Origin: an uncultured Gemmatimonadota bacterium
Lineage (GTDB): Bacteria; Gemmatimonadota; Gemmatimonadetes; Gemmatimonadales; Gemmatimonadaceae
Direction: 5' to 3'
Assembly (NCBI GenBank): GCA_903910555.1
Contig: CAIVZZ010000009.1
Span: forward strand, 1 to 45,737
DNA: 45,737 nucleotides
The notes beneath the pieces were generated by a model. It made no database searches and was not told where the DNA came from. It worked only from the letters and a program-made list of their open reading frames with translations. Below, in pieces: positions 1 through 7,696 of the stretch (position 1 is the first letter of the stretch; every line of letters starts with the position of its first letter). Position numbers and translations under genes: made by a program.

Positions 1-50
1 ACCTTCGCCTTGAACTCGGGGGCATGGTTCCGGCGGGATCGTTTCGACAT
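1..50 (-). CDS. IS3-family transposase OrfA, N-terminal fragment (runs off the window)
   Basis: The reverse strand from 50 down reads MSKRSRRNHAPEFKAKV, the typical opening of IS3-family OrfA proteins. OrfA carries the helix-turn-helix that recognises the IS ends and is normally joined to OrfB by programmed frameshifting. The ATG at 50-48 follows a GGAGGAG ribosome site by a few bases. Only 16 full codons are present, so the remainder of the protein, including its leucine-zipper region, lies outside the window. Recognition rests on this short N-terminus plus the terminal repeat just upstream. Confidence 0.8.
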   Translation of the reverse strand, partial: MSKRSRRNHAPEFKAK

Positions 51-141
51 CGGGGACTCCTCCAGTGGTGAGCAAACTTTCGCTCGGGGAGCCCGCTTGT
101 CCACCTATCTCAGCTGTTCAGAAAACCGGGGCCACTTCTGA
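1..141 (-). mobile_element. Left-hand IS3-family insertion sequence, 5' end only
   Basis: Read on the minus strand from about 141 downwards, the segment starts with a terminal repeat (AGAAGTGG, then CCCCGGTTTTCTGAACAG), a leader of about 60 bases, a strong GGAGG ribosome site and a transposase start. The same terminal motif, in the form AGAAGTGGCTCCGCTTTTCTGTACAG at 45597-45621, opens the IS fragment at the other window end. These read as the imperfect left and right terminal repeats of one IS type. The exact outer boundary (139-141) and the target duplication cannot be fixed because the rest of the element is outside the window. The insertion removes the start of the HEAT-repeat gene that begins again at 142. 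Confidence 0.8.
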
Positions 142-168
142 GTTGCCGCTGCGTGCGGCGTCGCAGCG

Positions 169-942
169 ATGCTCATGACGGCGGTGCTTCCCGCGCAGAC
201 GATCGCGCGGCGTATCGCGGCAGTGAAGGACGGCACGGTGCGCATGTCGTTTGCATCGCGCGCTGATGTCTGCGGTAATGGCGCCGGCAACATCAGTACC
301 GGCGACGGTTCGCATCGAACGATTCGCTCGAACGGCAACGGCAGCACATACACGACGTCGCGCCGCAACGAGTGGGAAGATGACTGCGAAGCCGGACCCG
401 TCCGCGTTGCGATAGATATCGCCGATGGCAGACCGATCGCGCTCCGCACGTATGTCGGCGGCCGCTGGCGTGCGGGAACGGACATCACGGATCTTGGAAC
501 CGTGCCCGTGAAAGACGCAGCCGATTATCTGCTCGACAATCTCGCGCGAAGTGAAGGGAAGGTCGCCGGCGAAGCGATTTTTCCGGCGACGCTCGCGGAC
601 AGCATGACCGTGTGGCCCCGTCTGCTTTCGCTCGCGAAAGACGACACGCGCTCGAAGAACGTCCGCACACAGGCGGTCTTCTGGGTGAGCCAGGCCGCTG
701 GCGAAAAAGCGACCGCCGGATTGGTCGAAGTCGTCGGTGATGCAGCCGCGGATCAGGACGTGCGCCTTCAGGCCGTGTTCGCACTATCGCAGCGTCCGAA
801 AGAAGAAGGGATCCCCGCGCTCCTCGACATCGCGAAGAACAGCAAGGATCCGCGGATTCGGAAACAGTCGATTTTTTGGCTGGGACAGAGCGGCGATCCG
901 AGGGCGATTGCTTATTTCGAAGCTGTACTGACGAGGAAGTAG
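169..942 (+). CDS. Secreted HEAT-repeat protein, 5' end cut by the IS
   Basis: The C-terminal half (about residues 130-257) contains degenerate HEAT-like helical repeats. Recurring phrases such as RTQAVFWVSQ, RLQAVFALSQ and RKQSIFWLGQ are spaced about 35 residues apart, typical of protein-binding alpha-solenoids. The frame is open back to 142 and reads VAAACGVAAML before the first ATG, which continues into a signal-peptide-like stretch ending near LPAQT. The true start and the first part of the signal peptide are therefore missing, and the in-frame TGA at 139-141 lies in the IS terminus. Translation could restart at ATG 169 or 175, but export would probably fail. The ligand and role are unknown; HEAT proteins of this kind often scaffold envelope or sensory complexes. 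It converges on tdk across a snap-back repeat. Confidence 0.75.
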   Translation: MLMTAVLPAQTIARRIAAVKDGTVRMSFASRADVCGNGAGNISTGDGSHRTIRSNGNGSTYTTSRRNEWEDDCEAGPVRVAIDIADGRPIALRTYVGGRWRAGTDITDLGTVPVKDAADYLLDNLARSEGKVAGEAIFPATLADSMTVWPRLLSLAKDDTRSKNVRTQAVFWVSQAAGEKATAGLVEVVGDAAADQDVRLQAVFALSQRPKEEGIPALLDIAKNSKDPRIRKQSIFWLGQSGDPRAIAYFEAVLTRK

Positions 943-1151
943 TGAGGAGTGAGGGGCGGAAGATCAGTGAGGAGTGAGGGGGAAGATCAGTGAGGAGTGA
1001 GGGGGAAGATCAGTGAGGAGTGAGGGGGAAGATCAGTGAGGGGGCTTGAGTCCTCGACGCTGAACTTCCCCCTCACCCTTTACTGATCTTCCTTCTCACT
1101 CCTCACTGATCTTCCTTCTCATCCTTTACTGATCTTCCTTCTCACTCCTCA
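943..1151. repeat. Snap-back repeat between convergent genes (direct repeats facing their inverse)
   Basis: About four head-to-tail copies of a 23-base unit built on GTGAGGAGTGAGGGG plus GAAGATCA are followed, after a spacer near 1045-1070, by about three copies of its reverse complement (TGATCTTCC, then TTCTCACTCCTCAC). The arms can fold into a very long hairpin that reaches from the stop codon of the HEAT gene to the stop codon of tdk, and it includes both stops at its ends. It probably ends transcription from both sides. The same phrase recurs at 10705-10757. Confidence 0.85.
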
Positions 1152-1769
1152 CTACAGCAATTTCAGCTCGCCCGATTCCTCCGCCGGCAGGATCATATGG
1201 CAATTCCTGCACCTCGCCTCGTACGCTTCCGCGCCGCCGACCATCACCTGCGGTGAATCGTAGCGCGCCGGCTTTCCGTCAATCAATCGCTGATTGCGGG
1301 TGGCCGGCGCGCCGCACAATACGCAGATCGCGTGCAGCTTGTCCACCACTTCAGCCACACACATCAGCTGCGGCATCGGGCCGAACGGCTCGCCCCGAAA
1401 ATCCGTGTCCGTCCCGGCGAGAATCACGCGCCGGCCGCGATTCGCGAGCGAGTTCGCCAGCGCGACGATCCCGCTGTCCAGAAACTGCACTTCATCAATC
1501 GCAACAACCTGCGCGAGCGGATCGAGTCGCAGCCCGATCTGCTCCGTAGAATCCACCGGAATCGCCTCGATCGTGCGGCCATCGTGCGAGCCGACCGCGT
1601 ACACACCGTTGTAACGGTTGTCGAGATGCGACTTGAACACCTGCACACGCTTCTTCGCGATCAGCGATCGACGTACGCGGCGAATGAGTTCCTCGGATTT
1701 CCCGCTGAACATCACGCCGGCGATCACCTCGATCCAGCCGCCGTTCAGCTGAAACGAGCCAGACGTCAT
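1152..1769 (-). CDS. tdk: Thymidine kinase
   Basis: This is a cytosolic salvage enzyme that phosphorylates thymidine (and deoxyuridine) with ATP to give dTMP. The 205-residue length fits type II thymidine kinases. The P-loop [12 protein letters not shown] lies at about residues 19-30, the Walker B-like DEVQFLD at about 92-98, and the C-terminal lobe carries the zinc-site cysteines (VLCGAP, CRNC). The start ATG (1769-1767) overlaps the stop of the upstream DEAD-like gene as ATGA, so the two are translationally coupled. A thymidine phosphorylase gene of the same salvage pathway is in this window at 27297. Identification is secure. Confidence 0.96.
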   Translation of the reverse strand: MTSGSFQLNGGWIEVIAGVMFSGKSEELIRRVRRSLIAKKRVQVFKSHLDNRYNGVYAVGSHDGRTIEAIPVDSTEQIGLRLDPLAQVVAIDEVQFLDSGIVALANSLANRGRRVILAGTDTDFRGEPFGPMPQLMCVAEVVDKLHAICVLCGAPATRNQRLIDGKPARYDSPQVMVGGAEAYEARCRNCHMILPAEESGELKLL

Positions 1770-3352
1770 TTTTCTCTCCGCGGCGGACGACCCTTATCAC
1801 CCCGATCGTCACGCTTCGGGCCGCGCGACGGCGGTCCGGAGCTGCGCGACGACGATGACGGACCACGATCCACGCGGGCGCCGCGCGTGAACGGCGGACG
1901 GTCGCCGGCTTTCGCCGGACGATCGCTCCGTTCGCCACGATCACTGCTCGGACGATCGCTGCGCGGACGATCGTTGCCGAATGACTTCTCGCCACGCGGC
2001 GGTCCGCCGAACGATCTCTCACCGCGCGGAGGGCCTCCGAAAGACCGCTCACCGCGCGGCGGGCCGCCGAACGAACGCTCGGCGGGCGGGCCACTGCGCG
2101 AGCGCTCGCCACGCGGCTTCTCACGATCGAAACTGCGCTGCGGCGGACGTCCTTCTGCGGCACCTTCCGGCTTCTTTGGCTCTGCGCGTGCGGCTTTGAG
2201 TTCCGCGCGCAGTTCCTCGCGACCGGCGAGCTTCGCCGTTGCTGCTTCTTCGGCGGCGCGCTCGTACAACCGAAGCGCTGCGCCTGCGATCTCCAAACCG
2301 TCATACTCCGCGAGCAGCGGTTCCAGTGCGACAATTTCACGCGCCGGCAATCCTGCCGCGAGCAGCGCACGCAGCGCATGGCGATTTTCTTCTTCACGCT
2401 CGCGAGCGGCACGCGCCGCGCGCGAACGCTCGTACGGCATCAACACGACACCCTGTGTGAGCTCACGGAGCGCAGCCTGCTGACGCGACGAAATCAGTGC
2501 GACGAGACGCGCCGGATGCGCGCTGAGCGCAGCCGTAAGCGCACCGGCCTCGGGCAACCCGACGAATACCACGAGCGCCGTGTACAGGCCGACATCGCCA
2601 CGCGTGATTTTCACAAGTTCGGAATCGGCCGGATAGCCGAGTGCTTCGAGCGCGGTGCGCGCCTGGCCTTCGCCACGCGCGTCGGTGACGACGATTGCGG
2701 CCGACGGCGGGTCGACATCGTCAAAGAGTTCGCCGAGCGCTGCGAGCGGTGAGCCGCTTGAAATGATGCGGACGTAGATCGTCGGCGGGGTGCCCGGCGC
2801 GATCGGAATCGGCGGGACCACCGGCACAACCACTCGGCGTGCCTTATGCATGTAACGCTCGAGGAGATTCTCGACGATCTGCGTCGGTTCCCCGGCGGTG
2901 AGAATCCGCGCGCTGCCACGCGGCAGCTCGGCCATCAAAGCGCCCAGCGGCTCACCGTGGGCCTCGTATTCGTCTGCCGCGGCAAGGAGCAGCGTGTGCA
3001 CATCGCCGAGCTTCAGCGCGGACGCTGCGAGCAGCTCGGCGAGCAAAGCCGGCGTTCCGACGACAACTTGTGGCGGCGCATCCTTGATGAGGCGCGCACC
3101 GCGTGTCGCGTTTGTGACGGGAACGACGCGGAGGCCGACCGTGGCGGGCAGGGCGCGGAGTTCGCGCGCCAGCGCAATCGCGGCAACCGAGTCTGGTACA
3201 GTGACGATGAGCTGCGGGGCCGCGAGTTCGCGGTCCGAACGTTCGAGCGCACCGGATGCGCGTTGTGCTGTCTGGGCCCAATCAGGGGCAAAAAAGTGCG
3301 CCACATGGGCGCTGCGCACGGCTCCTGCCGTTTCGCGCTCGGTCTCGGTCAC
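1766..3352 (-). CDS. Degenerate DEAD-box helicase-like protein with Arg/Gly-rich tail
   Basis: The order of motifs resembles a DEAD-box RNA helicase: [13 protein letters not shown] (motif Ib-like), AADEYEAHG where DEAD would be, [11 protein letters not shown] where SAT would be, then a second-lobe-like region ending in [18 protein letters not shown]. No Walker A (GxGKT) is visible and motif II is altered, so ATP-driven unwinding is doubtful. The C-terminus, about 150 residues, is low-complexity and basic, with repeated [10 protein letters not shown] units and many RG/RS/RD pairs. Such tails bind RNA and promote condensates in true helicases. A frame open back to a TTG at 3454 exists, but GTG 3352 has a GAGG ribosome site and leaves room for the promoters shared with the divergent aminotransferase. 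It may be an RNA-binding scaffold; the function is inferred only. Confidence 0.7.
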   Translation of the reverse strand: MTETERETAGAVRSAHVAHFFAPDWAQTAQRASGALERSDRELAAPQLIVTVPDSVAAIALARELRALPATVGLRVVPVTNATRGARLIKDAPPQVVVGTPALLAELLAASALKLGDVHTLLLAAADEYEAHGEPLGALMAELPRGSARILTAGEPTQIVENLLERYMHKARRVVVPVVPPIPIAPGTPPTIYVRIISSGSPLAALGELFDDVDPPSAAIVVTDARGEGQARTALEALGYPADSELVKITRGDVGLYTALVVFVGLPEAGALTAALSAHPARLVALISSRQQAALRELTQGVVLMPYERSRAARAAREREEENRHALRALLAAGLPAREIVALEPLLAEYDGLEIAGAALRLYERAAEEAATAKLAGREELRAELKAARAEPKKPEGAAEGRPPQRSFDREKPRGERSRSGPPAERSFGGPPRGERSFGGPPRGERSFGGPPRGEKSFGNDRPRSDRPSSDRGERSDRPAKAGDRPPFTRGARVDRGPSSSSRSSGPPSRGPKRDDRGDKGRPPRREK

Positions 3353-3475
3353 TGCAGCCTCGGTTGTCAATGGCGCGATGTGCGCCGCATGGATATCGTT
3401 CGTTCCTGCCTGAAATCTAGCGAACGTACGCGTCCCGCAAAGGATTCCACTCAAAATATCGAGCGCCAGAGCCTG

Positions 3476-4687
3476 ATGACGGACGCCTCCGCTTTCACGC
3501 CCTCAGCAAACGTCGCCCAGCTCAAGGAATCGGCGACAATTGCCGTGTCGCAGAGGGCCAAAGCCTTACGGGCGGCCGGACGCGAAATCATCGATTTGGG
3601 GGCCGGCGAGCCCGATTTCGACACGCCCGCCTTCATAAAGGTGGCCGCCCAGAAGGCCATCGACGCGGGCGCGACGAAATACACGGCGGTCGACGGGATT
3701 CTGCCGCTGCGCCAGGCGATTGCAGCGGAGGCTAACCGCCGCTGGCAGGGCGCCGACAAGGTCACCGCCGCGGAAGTCGTTGTGTCGACGGGATCAAAGC
3801 AGTCCCTGTTCAATGCCTGCTTCACGCTGTTCGGCCCCGGCGACGAAGTGCTCGTTCCGACGCCGGCGTGGGTGAGTTATCTCGAAATGGTCGCGCTCGC
3901 GCGCGCGACGGCTGTGCCGGTGATGGGGAATCCCGAGCGCGGTTTCAAGGTGACGGTCGCGATGCTCGAGAGTGCGGCGACGCCGCGCACGAAGGGGCTC
4001 ATGCTCAACTCACCGTCGAACCCGACGGGCTCGGTGTATTCGCCCGAGGAGCTGCGCGCGATTCTCACGCTCGCGCACGAGCGCGGCTGGTGGGTGCTGA
4101 GCGACGAAATTTATTTGCGGATCGCGTACGGATCGCCGGCGAGTTCCGCGCTCGATGTGGCGCCGTCGCGCGAGCGGCTGGTTGTGGTGAACGGCGTTGC
4201 GAAGGCGTACGCGATGACTGGATGGCGCATCGGCTGGACGATTTCGTCACCGCAGCTCGCTGCTGCGATGACCGCTTTCCAGTCGCACACGACATCGAAT
4301 GCGGCTACGGTGAGTCAGCACGCCGCGCTCGCCGCGCTCTCGATGCGCACCGAAGCTGATGCCGCGGTGACCTCGATGGTCGCACAGTTCGAGGCGCGAC
4401 GTGATGCGGCACTCGCAATTTTGCGCACCGAGCCGCGGATCCATGTACTCGATCCCAAAGGCGCCTTTTATTTGTATTTGCGCGCGCCCGGTGCGGGGAA
4501 GAGTGCCAGTGGTTCCGATGCGGGCGGCGCGTTCGCCACGCATCTGCTCGAGAAAGCGAATGTTGCGATTGTGCCGGGTGCGGCGTTCGGCACACCCGAT
4601 TGGGTTCGCGTATCGTATGCGGCCGAACAGGCGCAGGTTGAGGAAGCAATGCGACGGCTGGTGGCGGCGTTCAGAGAGCTCGCGTAG
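3476..4687 (+). CDS. aspC: Class I pyridoxal-phosphate aminotransferase (aspartate aminotransferase-like)
   Basis: Cytosolic PLP enzyme of fold type I, 403 residues, most like the Ib aspartate/aromatic aminotransferases that move an amino group between aspartate (or aromatic amino acids) and 2-oxoglutarate. Visible landmarks are DLGAGEPDFDTP near residue 40, NSPSNPTGSVY for carboxylate and PLP contacts, SDEIY, and VNGVAKAYAMTGWRIGW, in which the lysine forms the Schiff base and the arginine binds the substrate carboxylate. The start is the ATG of MTDASAF; the open frame upstream is not coding. It faces the DEAD-like gene divergently and leads a run of three plus-strand genes. Substrate preference cannot be read from the sequence, and the gene symbol is a family-level label. 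Confidence 0.88.
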   Translation: MTDASAFTPSANVAQLKESATIAVSQRAKALRAAGREIIDLGAGEPDFDTPAFIKVAAQKAIDAGATKYTAVDGILPLRQAIAAEANRRWQGADKVTAAEVVVSTGSKQSLFNACFTLFGPGDEVLVPTPAWVSYLEMVALARATAVPVMGNPERGFKVTVAMLESAATPRTKGLMLNSPSNPTGSVYSPEELRAILTLAHERGWWVLSDEIYLRIAYGSPASSALDVAPSRERLVVVNGVAKAYAMTGWRIGWTISSPQLAAAMTAFQSHTTSNAATVSQHAALAALSMRTEADAAVTSMVAQFEARRDAALAILRTEPRIHVLDPKGAFYLYLRAPGAGKSASGSDAGGAFATHLLEKANVAIVPGAAFGTPDWVRVSYAAEQAQVEEAMRRLVAAFRELA

Positions 4688-4719
4688 GTCCTGACAGAAG
4701 CTGAAACAGGAGAGCTGCC

Positions 4720-5232
4720 TTGGAGATCGCGGTACACGTTGAACATTCTGAATCCAGTGCTGCGCAGCTTCCGTCCATCGAATATCGGTGGGACGCAGAC
4801 ACGGATATTCTCACCGCGCTTCTGAACGGTGGCCCGAAGGGAACCGGAATGTCCGGTTCCGTTGAGGTTGAGGGCTCGGATGGATCGTGGCTGATTTTCG
4901 ACGTGAGCGGCGGCCGGATTGCCGGCGTGGAAGTCGCCGTGTGGCCCGATGTTCGGAAGGTGGGCGGGCTCACCGCGCCCGCGGATGCCGTGCCGAGCTA
5001 TGTGACGATCCCGTCCCGCCCGTCGCAGCCGGGCGTCGCGTCGCTGGAGATAGACACGCGTCTGGCTGCCGACGCGGATCCATCGGAGCGCACGATTCAC
5101 TTTCGTTTTGGTGCGGCGCGCTCCGTGCGTGCCGTGCACATCGCGCAAGATTTGATCTTGGACGTGGACGATTCGAATCACATCGCCGGCGTCTGGCTGC
5201 TCAACGTGCCCCCGTTCCCCACAGAGAAATGA
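4720..5232 (+). CDS. Duplicated DUF2283-like protein
   Basis: 170 residues starting at a TTG preceded by AGGAGAG. The protein appears to be two copies of one fold. Residues about 20-75 (IEYRWDADTDILTALL ... LIFDVSGGRIAGVEV) and about 108-165 (ASLEIDTRLAADA ... LILDVDDSNHIAGVWLL) both show an acidic beta-hairpin followed by a D-x-(D/G)-x-x-x-IAGV-(E/W) ending, as in the small DUF2283 family. The family has no settled biochemical role. It sits 32 bases after the aminotransferase and overlaps the next gene, so it is probably co-transcribed. The domain call is by eye and only moderately certain; the gene itself is well supported. Confidence 0.65.
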   Translation: MEIAVHVEHSESSAAQLPSIEYRWDADTDILTALLNGGPKGTGMSGSVEVEGSDGSWLIFDVSGGRIAGVEVAVWPDVRKVGGLTAPADAVPSYVTIPSRPSQPGVASLEIDTRLAADADPSERTIHFRFGAARSVRAVHIAQDLILDVDDSNHIAGVWLLNVPPFPTEK

Positions 5233-5507
5233 TCACGACCATCGTTCTCGTTAGAGCCGAGCCGCGCCAGATTCCGCAGTGCGCGAAGCATCTCGCTGCA
5301 ATTGACGGGGTGACGGATGTCTACTCGGTGTCAGGCGAGTGGGATCTCGTGGTGCTGGTGAAGGTGCCGCAGTACGACGACATCGCGAAGATCGTGACGG
5401 AGAAATTTCCGCTGGTGCCGGGGATTGTGCGGACGACCACGCTGACGGCGTTCAAGGCTTATTCGAAGGCAGACCTTGAGCAGGGGTGGGATATCGGCAG
5501 CGCTTAA
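5229..5507 (+). CDS. Stand-alone Lrp/AsnC effector-binding (RAM) domain protein
   Basis: 92 residues that correspond to only the C-terminal alpha-beta domain of Lrp/AsnC regulators: TTIVLVRAEPRQIPQ, then IDGVTDVYSVSGEWDLVVLVKV and a C-terminal VPGIVRTTTLTAFKAY. The DNA-binding helix-turn-helix is absent. Stand-alone RAM proteins form ring-like oligomers and bind amino acids, possibly modulating full-length Lrp proteins or enzymes. The ATG overlaps the preceding stop (ATGA), so translation is coupled. Its place beside an aminotransferase suggests amino-acid sensing, which is an inference. Confidence 0.85.
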   Translation: MITTIVLVRAEPRQIPQCAKHLAAIDGVTDVYSVSGEWDLVVLVKVPQYDDIAKIVTEKFPLVPGIVRTTTLTAFKAYSKADLEQGWDIGSA

Positions 5508-5512
5508 CTGCA

Positions 5513-5642
5513 GATGCAGAATGCAGAAGAGGAATGCGGGATCCGGATAAGAAATGAGAGGCGAGTTTGAACGCGGGACCCGAATCCCACATTCACCTCG
5601 CCTCTCTCATCTCATCCGCATTCCTCTTCTGCATTCTGCATC
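5513..5642. repeat. Snap-back repeat with perfect 27-bp arms between convergent genes
   Basis: The 27 bases at 5513-5539 are exactly repeated in inverse at 5616-5642 (outer arm begins GATGCAGAATGCAGAAGAGG). Inside them a second, slightly imperfect pairing joins GAGAGGCGAG (near 5554-5564) to CTCGCCTCTC (near 5596-5607). The apex is a GC-rich loop. The element begins six bases after one stop codon and ends 33 bases before the opposing one. It likely ends transcription from both sides. Its sequence is unrelated to the other snap-back elements. Confidence 0.88.
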
Positions 5643-5674
5643 AAGCAGGTAAATCCCGCATCCTCAATCTCCGT

Positions 5675-6616
5675 TCACTTGGGCTTGGGTGCGTCGAGGC
5701 ACCATCCCTGCTTCACCCGCAGCACTTCCTGCCATCTCCCGCCCTTAAAGCTCAGCACCACGAGATCGTTGTCCGACGCATACTTCCACGCCTCGACAAT
5801 AATTTCGTCGGCGCCGTCGCCGTTGAAATCGACGTGGTTCACGAGCCGCTGAAACTCGATGGTCTTGGCGTTGCCTTTCACGGCGTGCGCGTACGTCACT
5901 TCGTATCCGTTCGCGCCGCTGTCGGCGAGCGCGAAAATGTGACCGGTTCGCACGGCGCCGTGTGCTTCACCGGCGTTCGGATCGATAAACGAAATGAGCA
6001 GCGTCGGTGCCTTCGACGCGCCGGTCATGACCATGCGCGCATGAAAATCAATTGAGTCGAGTTCCGCCGCGGAGAGGCCGACGCGCGTTCCTACGTCGTG
6101 TCCGAGCTTGCGCCCGAGCTTCTCCATATCCGTCGCCGTCATGAGCTTCGCGGGTTCCGGATGCGGCGGCGTCAGCGGGCCGCTGAACGCGATGAACTCA
6201 ACCGTCGGATCGGTTCTCGGCTTGTTGAACGCGAGCTGCACGAGTGACATCGGCTTCACCGCTGCACAGCCCGGCAGTGAGTACGCGGTGTCGCCGGTGA
6301 CCGTGAGTTCGCCCGGATCGCCGCCCGCAACGTAGAACGGATATTTCGTGCCCGCCGCCATGTACTGCGCGTCGAGCTGCTTCCAGTCGCTCTGCGTCAG
6401 GCCGATCGGTTTGATCGCACCGTTTACAACCGCCGCGATCGGCATCATACGCGGGCTGTCGCGGTCGCCGAACACTTGAAAGAGAAACTGAGGCTTGGCG
6501 GCGAGATTGAGCGCAGGAACGCCGTCCGGCACGATCGCCAGCGCGGGATCTTTCGCCGGGTTCGACTTCTCGCACGCGGTCGCCGCGAGTAGAATGACGA
6601 CGGCGATACGATACAT
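5675..6616 (-). CDS. Putative lipoprotein with FG-GAP-like calcium loop
   Basis: 313 residues from the ATG of MYRIAVVILLAATACEKS. The short hydrophobic segment ends in a cysteine at residue 15, consistent with a lipoprotein signal, although the -3 position is not ideal. A start ten codons earlier (6646) is also possible. The mature part has no recognised enzyme motif. Near the C-terminus, NHVDFNGDGADEIIVEAW is a typical D-x-N-G-D-G-x-D-E calcium-binding loop of FG-GAP/integrin-like repeats, followed by a beta-strand-rich end (LVVLSFKGGRWQEVLRV). An envelope-associated binding role is plausible. It is divergent from nurA, and the two genes almost share their start region. Confidence 0.7.
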   Translation of the reverse strand: MYRIAVVILLAATACEKSNPAKDPALAIVPDGVPALNLAAKPQFLFQVFGDRDSPRMMPIAAVVNGAIKPIGLTQSDWKQLDAQYMAAGTKYPFYVAGGDPGELTVTGDTAYSLPGCAAVKPMSLVQLAFNKPRTDPTVEFIAFSGPLTPPHPEPAKLMTATDMEKLGRKLGHDVGTRVGLSAAELDSIDFHARMVMTGASKAPTLLISFIDPNAGEAHGAVRTGHIFALADSGANGYEVTYAHAVKGNAKTIEFQRLVNHVDFNGDGADEIIVEAWKYASDNDLVVLSFKGGRWQEVLRVKQGWCLDAPKPK

Positions 6617-6644
6617 CGGACGTGACACGCGTGAGTGGGAGCGC

Positions 6645-7655
6645 ATGGCTTCAACGTACGATTTTGCGGTTGGCGGAACAAGCATCAGAGACGCACTCCG
6701 CGCTCTGAAAAATGCGTCAGTTCCGGGTGACGAATCCGGGTCCTCAATCGTCACGCCTGCCGGGCCCGCGCTCGAACTGACACCTGCCGACGCGACACCG
6801 CCGCGCCTCGAGCCGGCGGAGCCGATCGAGAGCGATCCGACTGCGGTTCGTGAAGTCGGAGAGCCGGTTGTGGCGTTTGCGGCATTTCTCGATGGAATCC
6901 AGACGAGCCGCGCGCTCTATCCCGACGGCGACAGCACGCCGCTCGTGCACGGGACGGTCGCGGCGGTCATTCGTCAGCGCGCAGACCGCGCGCTGCATAC
7001 ATGGGGCGGTGCGCCGCTGATTTCGCGAGCATTCCATGCCCCGGTTGCGCTGCTCAGCCCGCGCCTCGTCGCACGCTTTCACGCCGCGAATATTCCGATC
7101 GAAGACACGCTAGAGCCGGGCGACGCGCCCGACGCGCGCCATCCAATGGAGCTGCTCGCGCTCGCGCGAAACGCAGTACAGCGGCGGCGGGAATTGCTGG
7201 AGATCGAACTCGCCGAGCGATGGACCGATTCCGAAACGGCGCCGCTGTTTGTCGACGGCGGGATTTCCGGTGCTGGGCGCGCGTCGCAGAGCGTGCTCTC
7301 GGTCGGCGTAGTGAAGTCGCACCGTACGCTGTACACGGCTGGCGAATCGCTCGCCGTGATCACCGCGCTCAAAGCGGCAGCGCGGAGTGCGGCGTTCGAG
7401 ATCCGTCCGAAATACCGGAGCACCGTCGCGAGCTGGTATCTGCGGCTGCGCGATGCGCGCGGGCGCGATCCGTTCTTTGGTCTGGTGAGGGTGGAAATCG
7501 CGCGCGAGTCTTTCACGTCCGCGCGCGCCGATGAAGTTTCGCGCTGGGTGCTCGCGGAACGGTCGCCCGTGTCGCTCCCGGATAAGCGCTGGAGCACGAT
7601 GGCGTACGGGATTCGCGACTGCGAGGAATACCTGCGCGCCCTGACGGGCGCGTAG
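6645..7655 (+). CDS. nurA: NurA-family 5'-3' nuclease
   Basis: 336 residues. NurA is a manganese-dependent nuclease with an RNase H-like fold that partners the HerA translocase in DNA-end resection. The expected landmarks are present: an acidic strand AAFLDGIQTSR (Asp about residue 83), a central LFVDGGISG with a second conserved Asp (about 204), GVVKSH, and a C-terminal half ending in VRVEIARE. The start ATG follows a GGGAG ribosome site and overlaps the leader of the divergent lipoprotein gene. herA follows after 41 bases. The family call is strong because the nuclease motifs and the herA neighbour agree; biochemical activity is inferred from the family. Confidence 0.85.
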   Translation: MASTYDFAVGGTSIRDALRALKNASVPGDESGSSIVTPAGPALELTPADATPPRLEPAEPIESDPTAVREVGEPVVAFAAFLDGIQTSRALYPDGDSTPLVHGTVAAVIRQRADRALHTWGGAPLISRAFHAPVALLSPRLVARFHAANIPIEDTLEPGDAPDARHPMELLALARNAVQRRRELLEIELAERWTDSETAPLFVDGGISGAGRASQSVLSVGVVKSHRTLYTAGESLAVITALKAAARSAAFEIRPKYRSTVASWYLRLRDARGRDPFFGLVRVEIARESFTSARADEVSRWVLAERSPVSLPDKRWSTMAYGIRDCEEYLRALTGA

Positions 7656-7684
7656 ACGGCAGACCGCAGACGGCGGACGACAGT
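7656..7684. repeat. Short phrase repeat between nurA and herA
   Basis: Three imperfect copies of a GCAGAC/GCGGAC phrase (acGGCAGACcGCAGACgGCGGACgac) fill the 41-base gap. It has the same repeated-phrase style as the larger intergenic elements but no inverted copy, so it is not a hairpin. It does not interrupt the probable operon. Confidence 0.6.
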
Positions 7685-7696
7685 AACTTCATACCA

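Noticed and set aside
943-1151. Regular repeats that could suggest a CRISPR array
   Set aside because: The units abut directly with no unique spacers and no cas genes are near. The second half is the inverse of the first, which CRISPR arrays are not.
1332-2483. 383-codon open frame on the plus strand over tdk and the DEAD-like gene
   Set aside because: It is the complement of tdk and of the repetitive Arg-rich tail, with no recognisable domain; GC-rich third positions open such frames.
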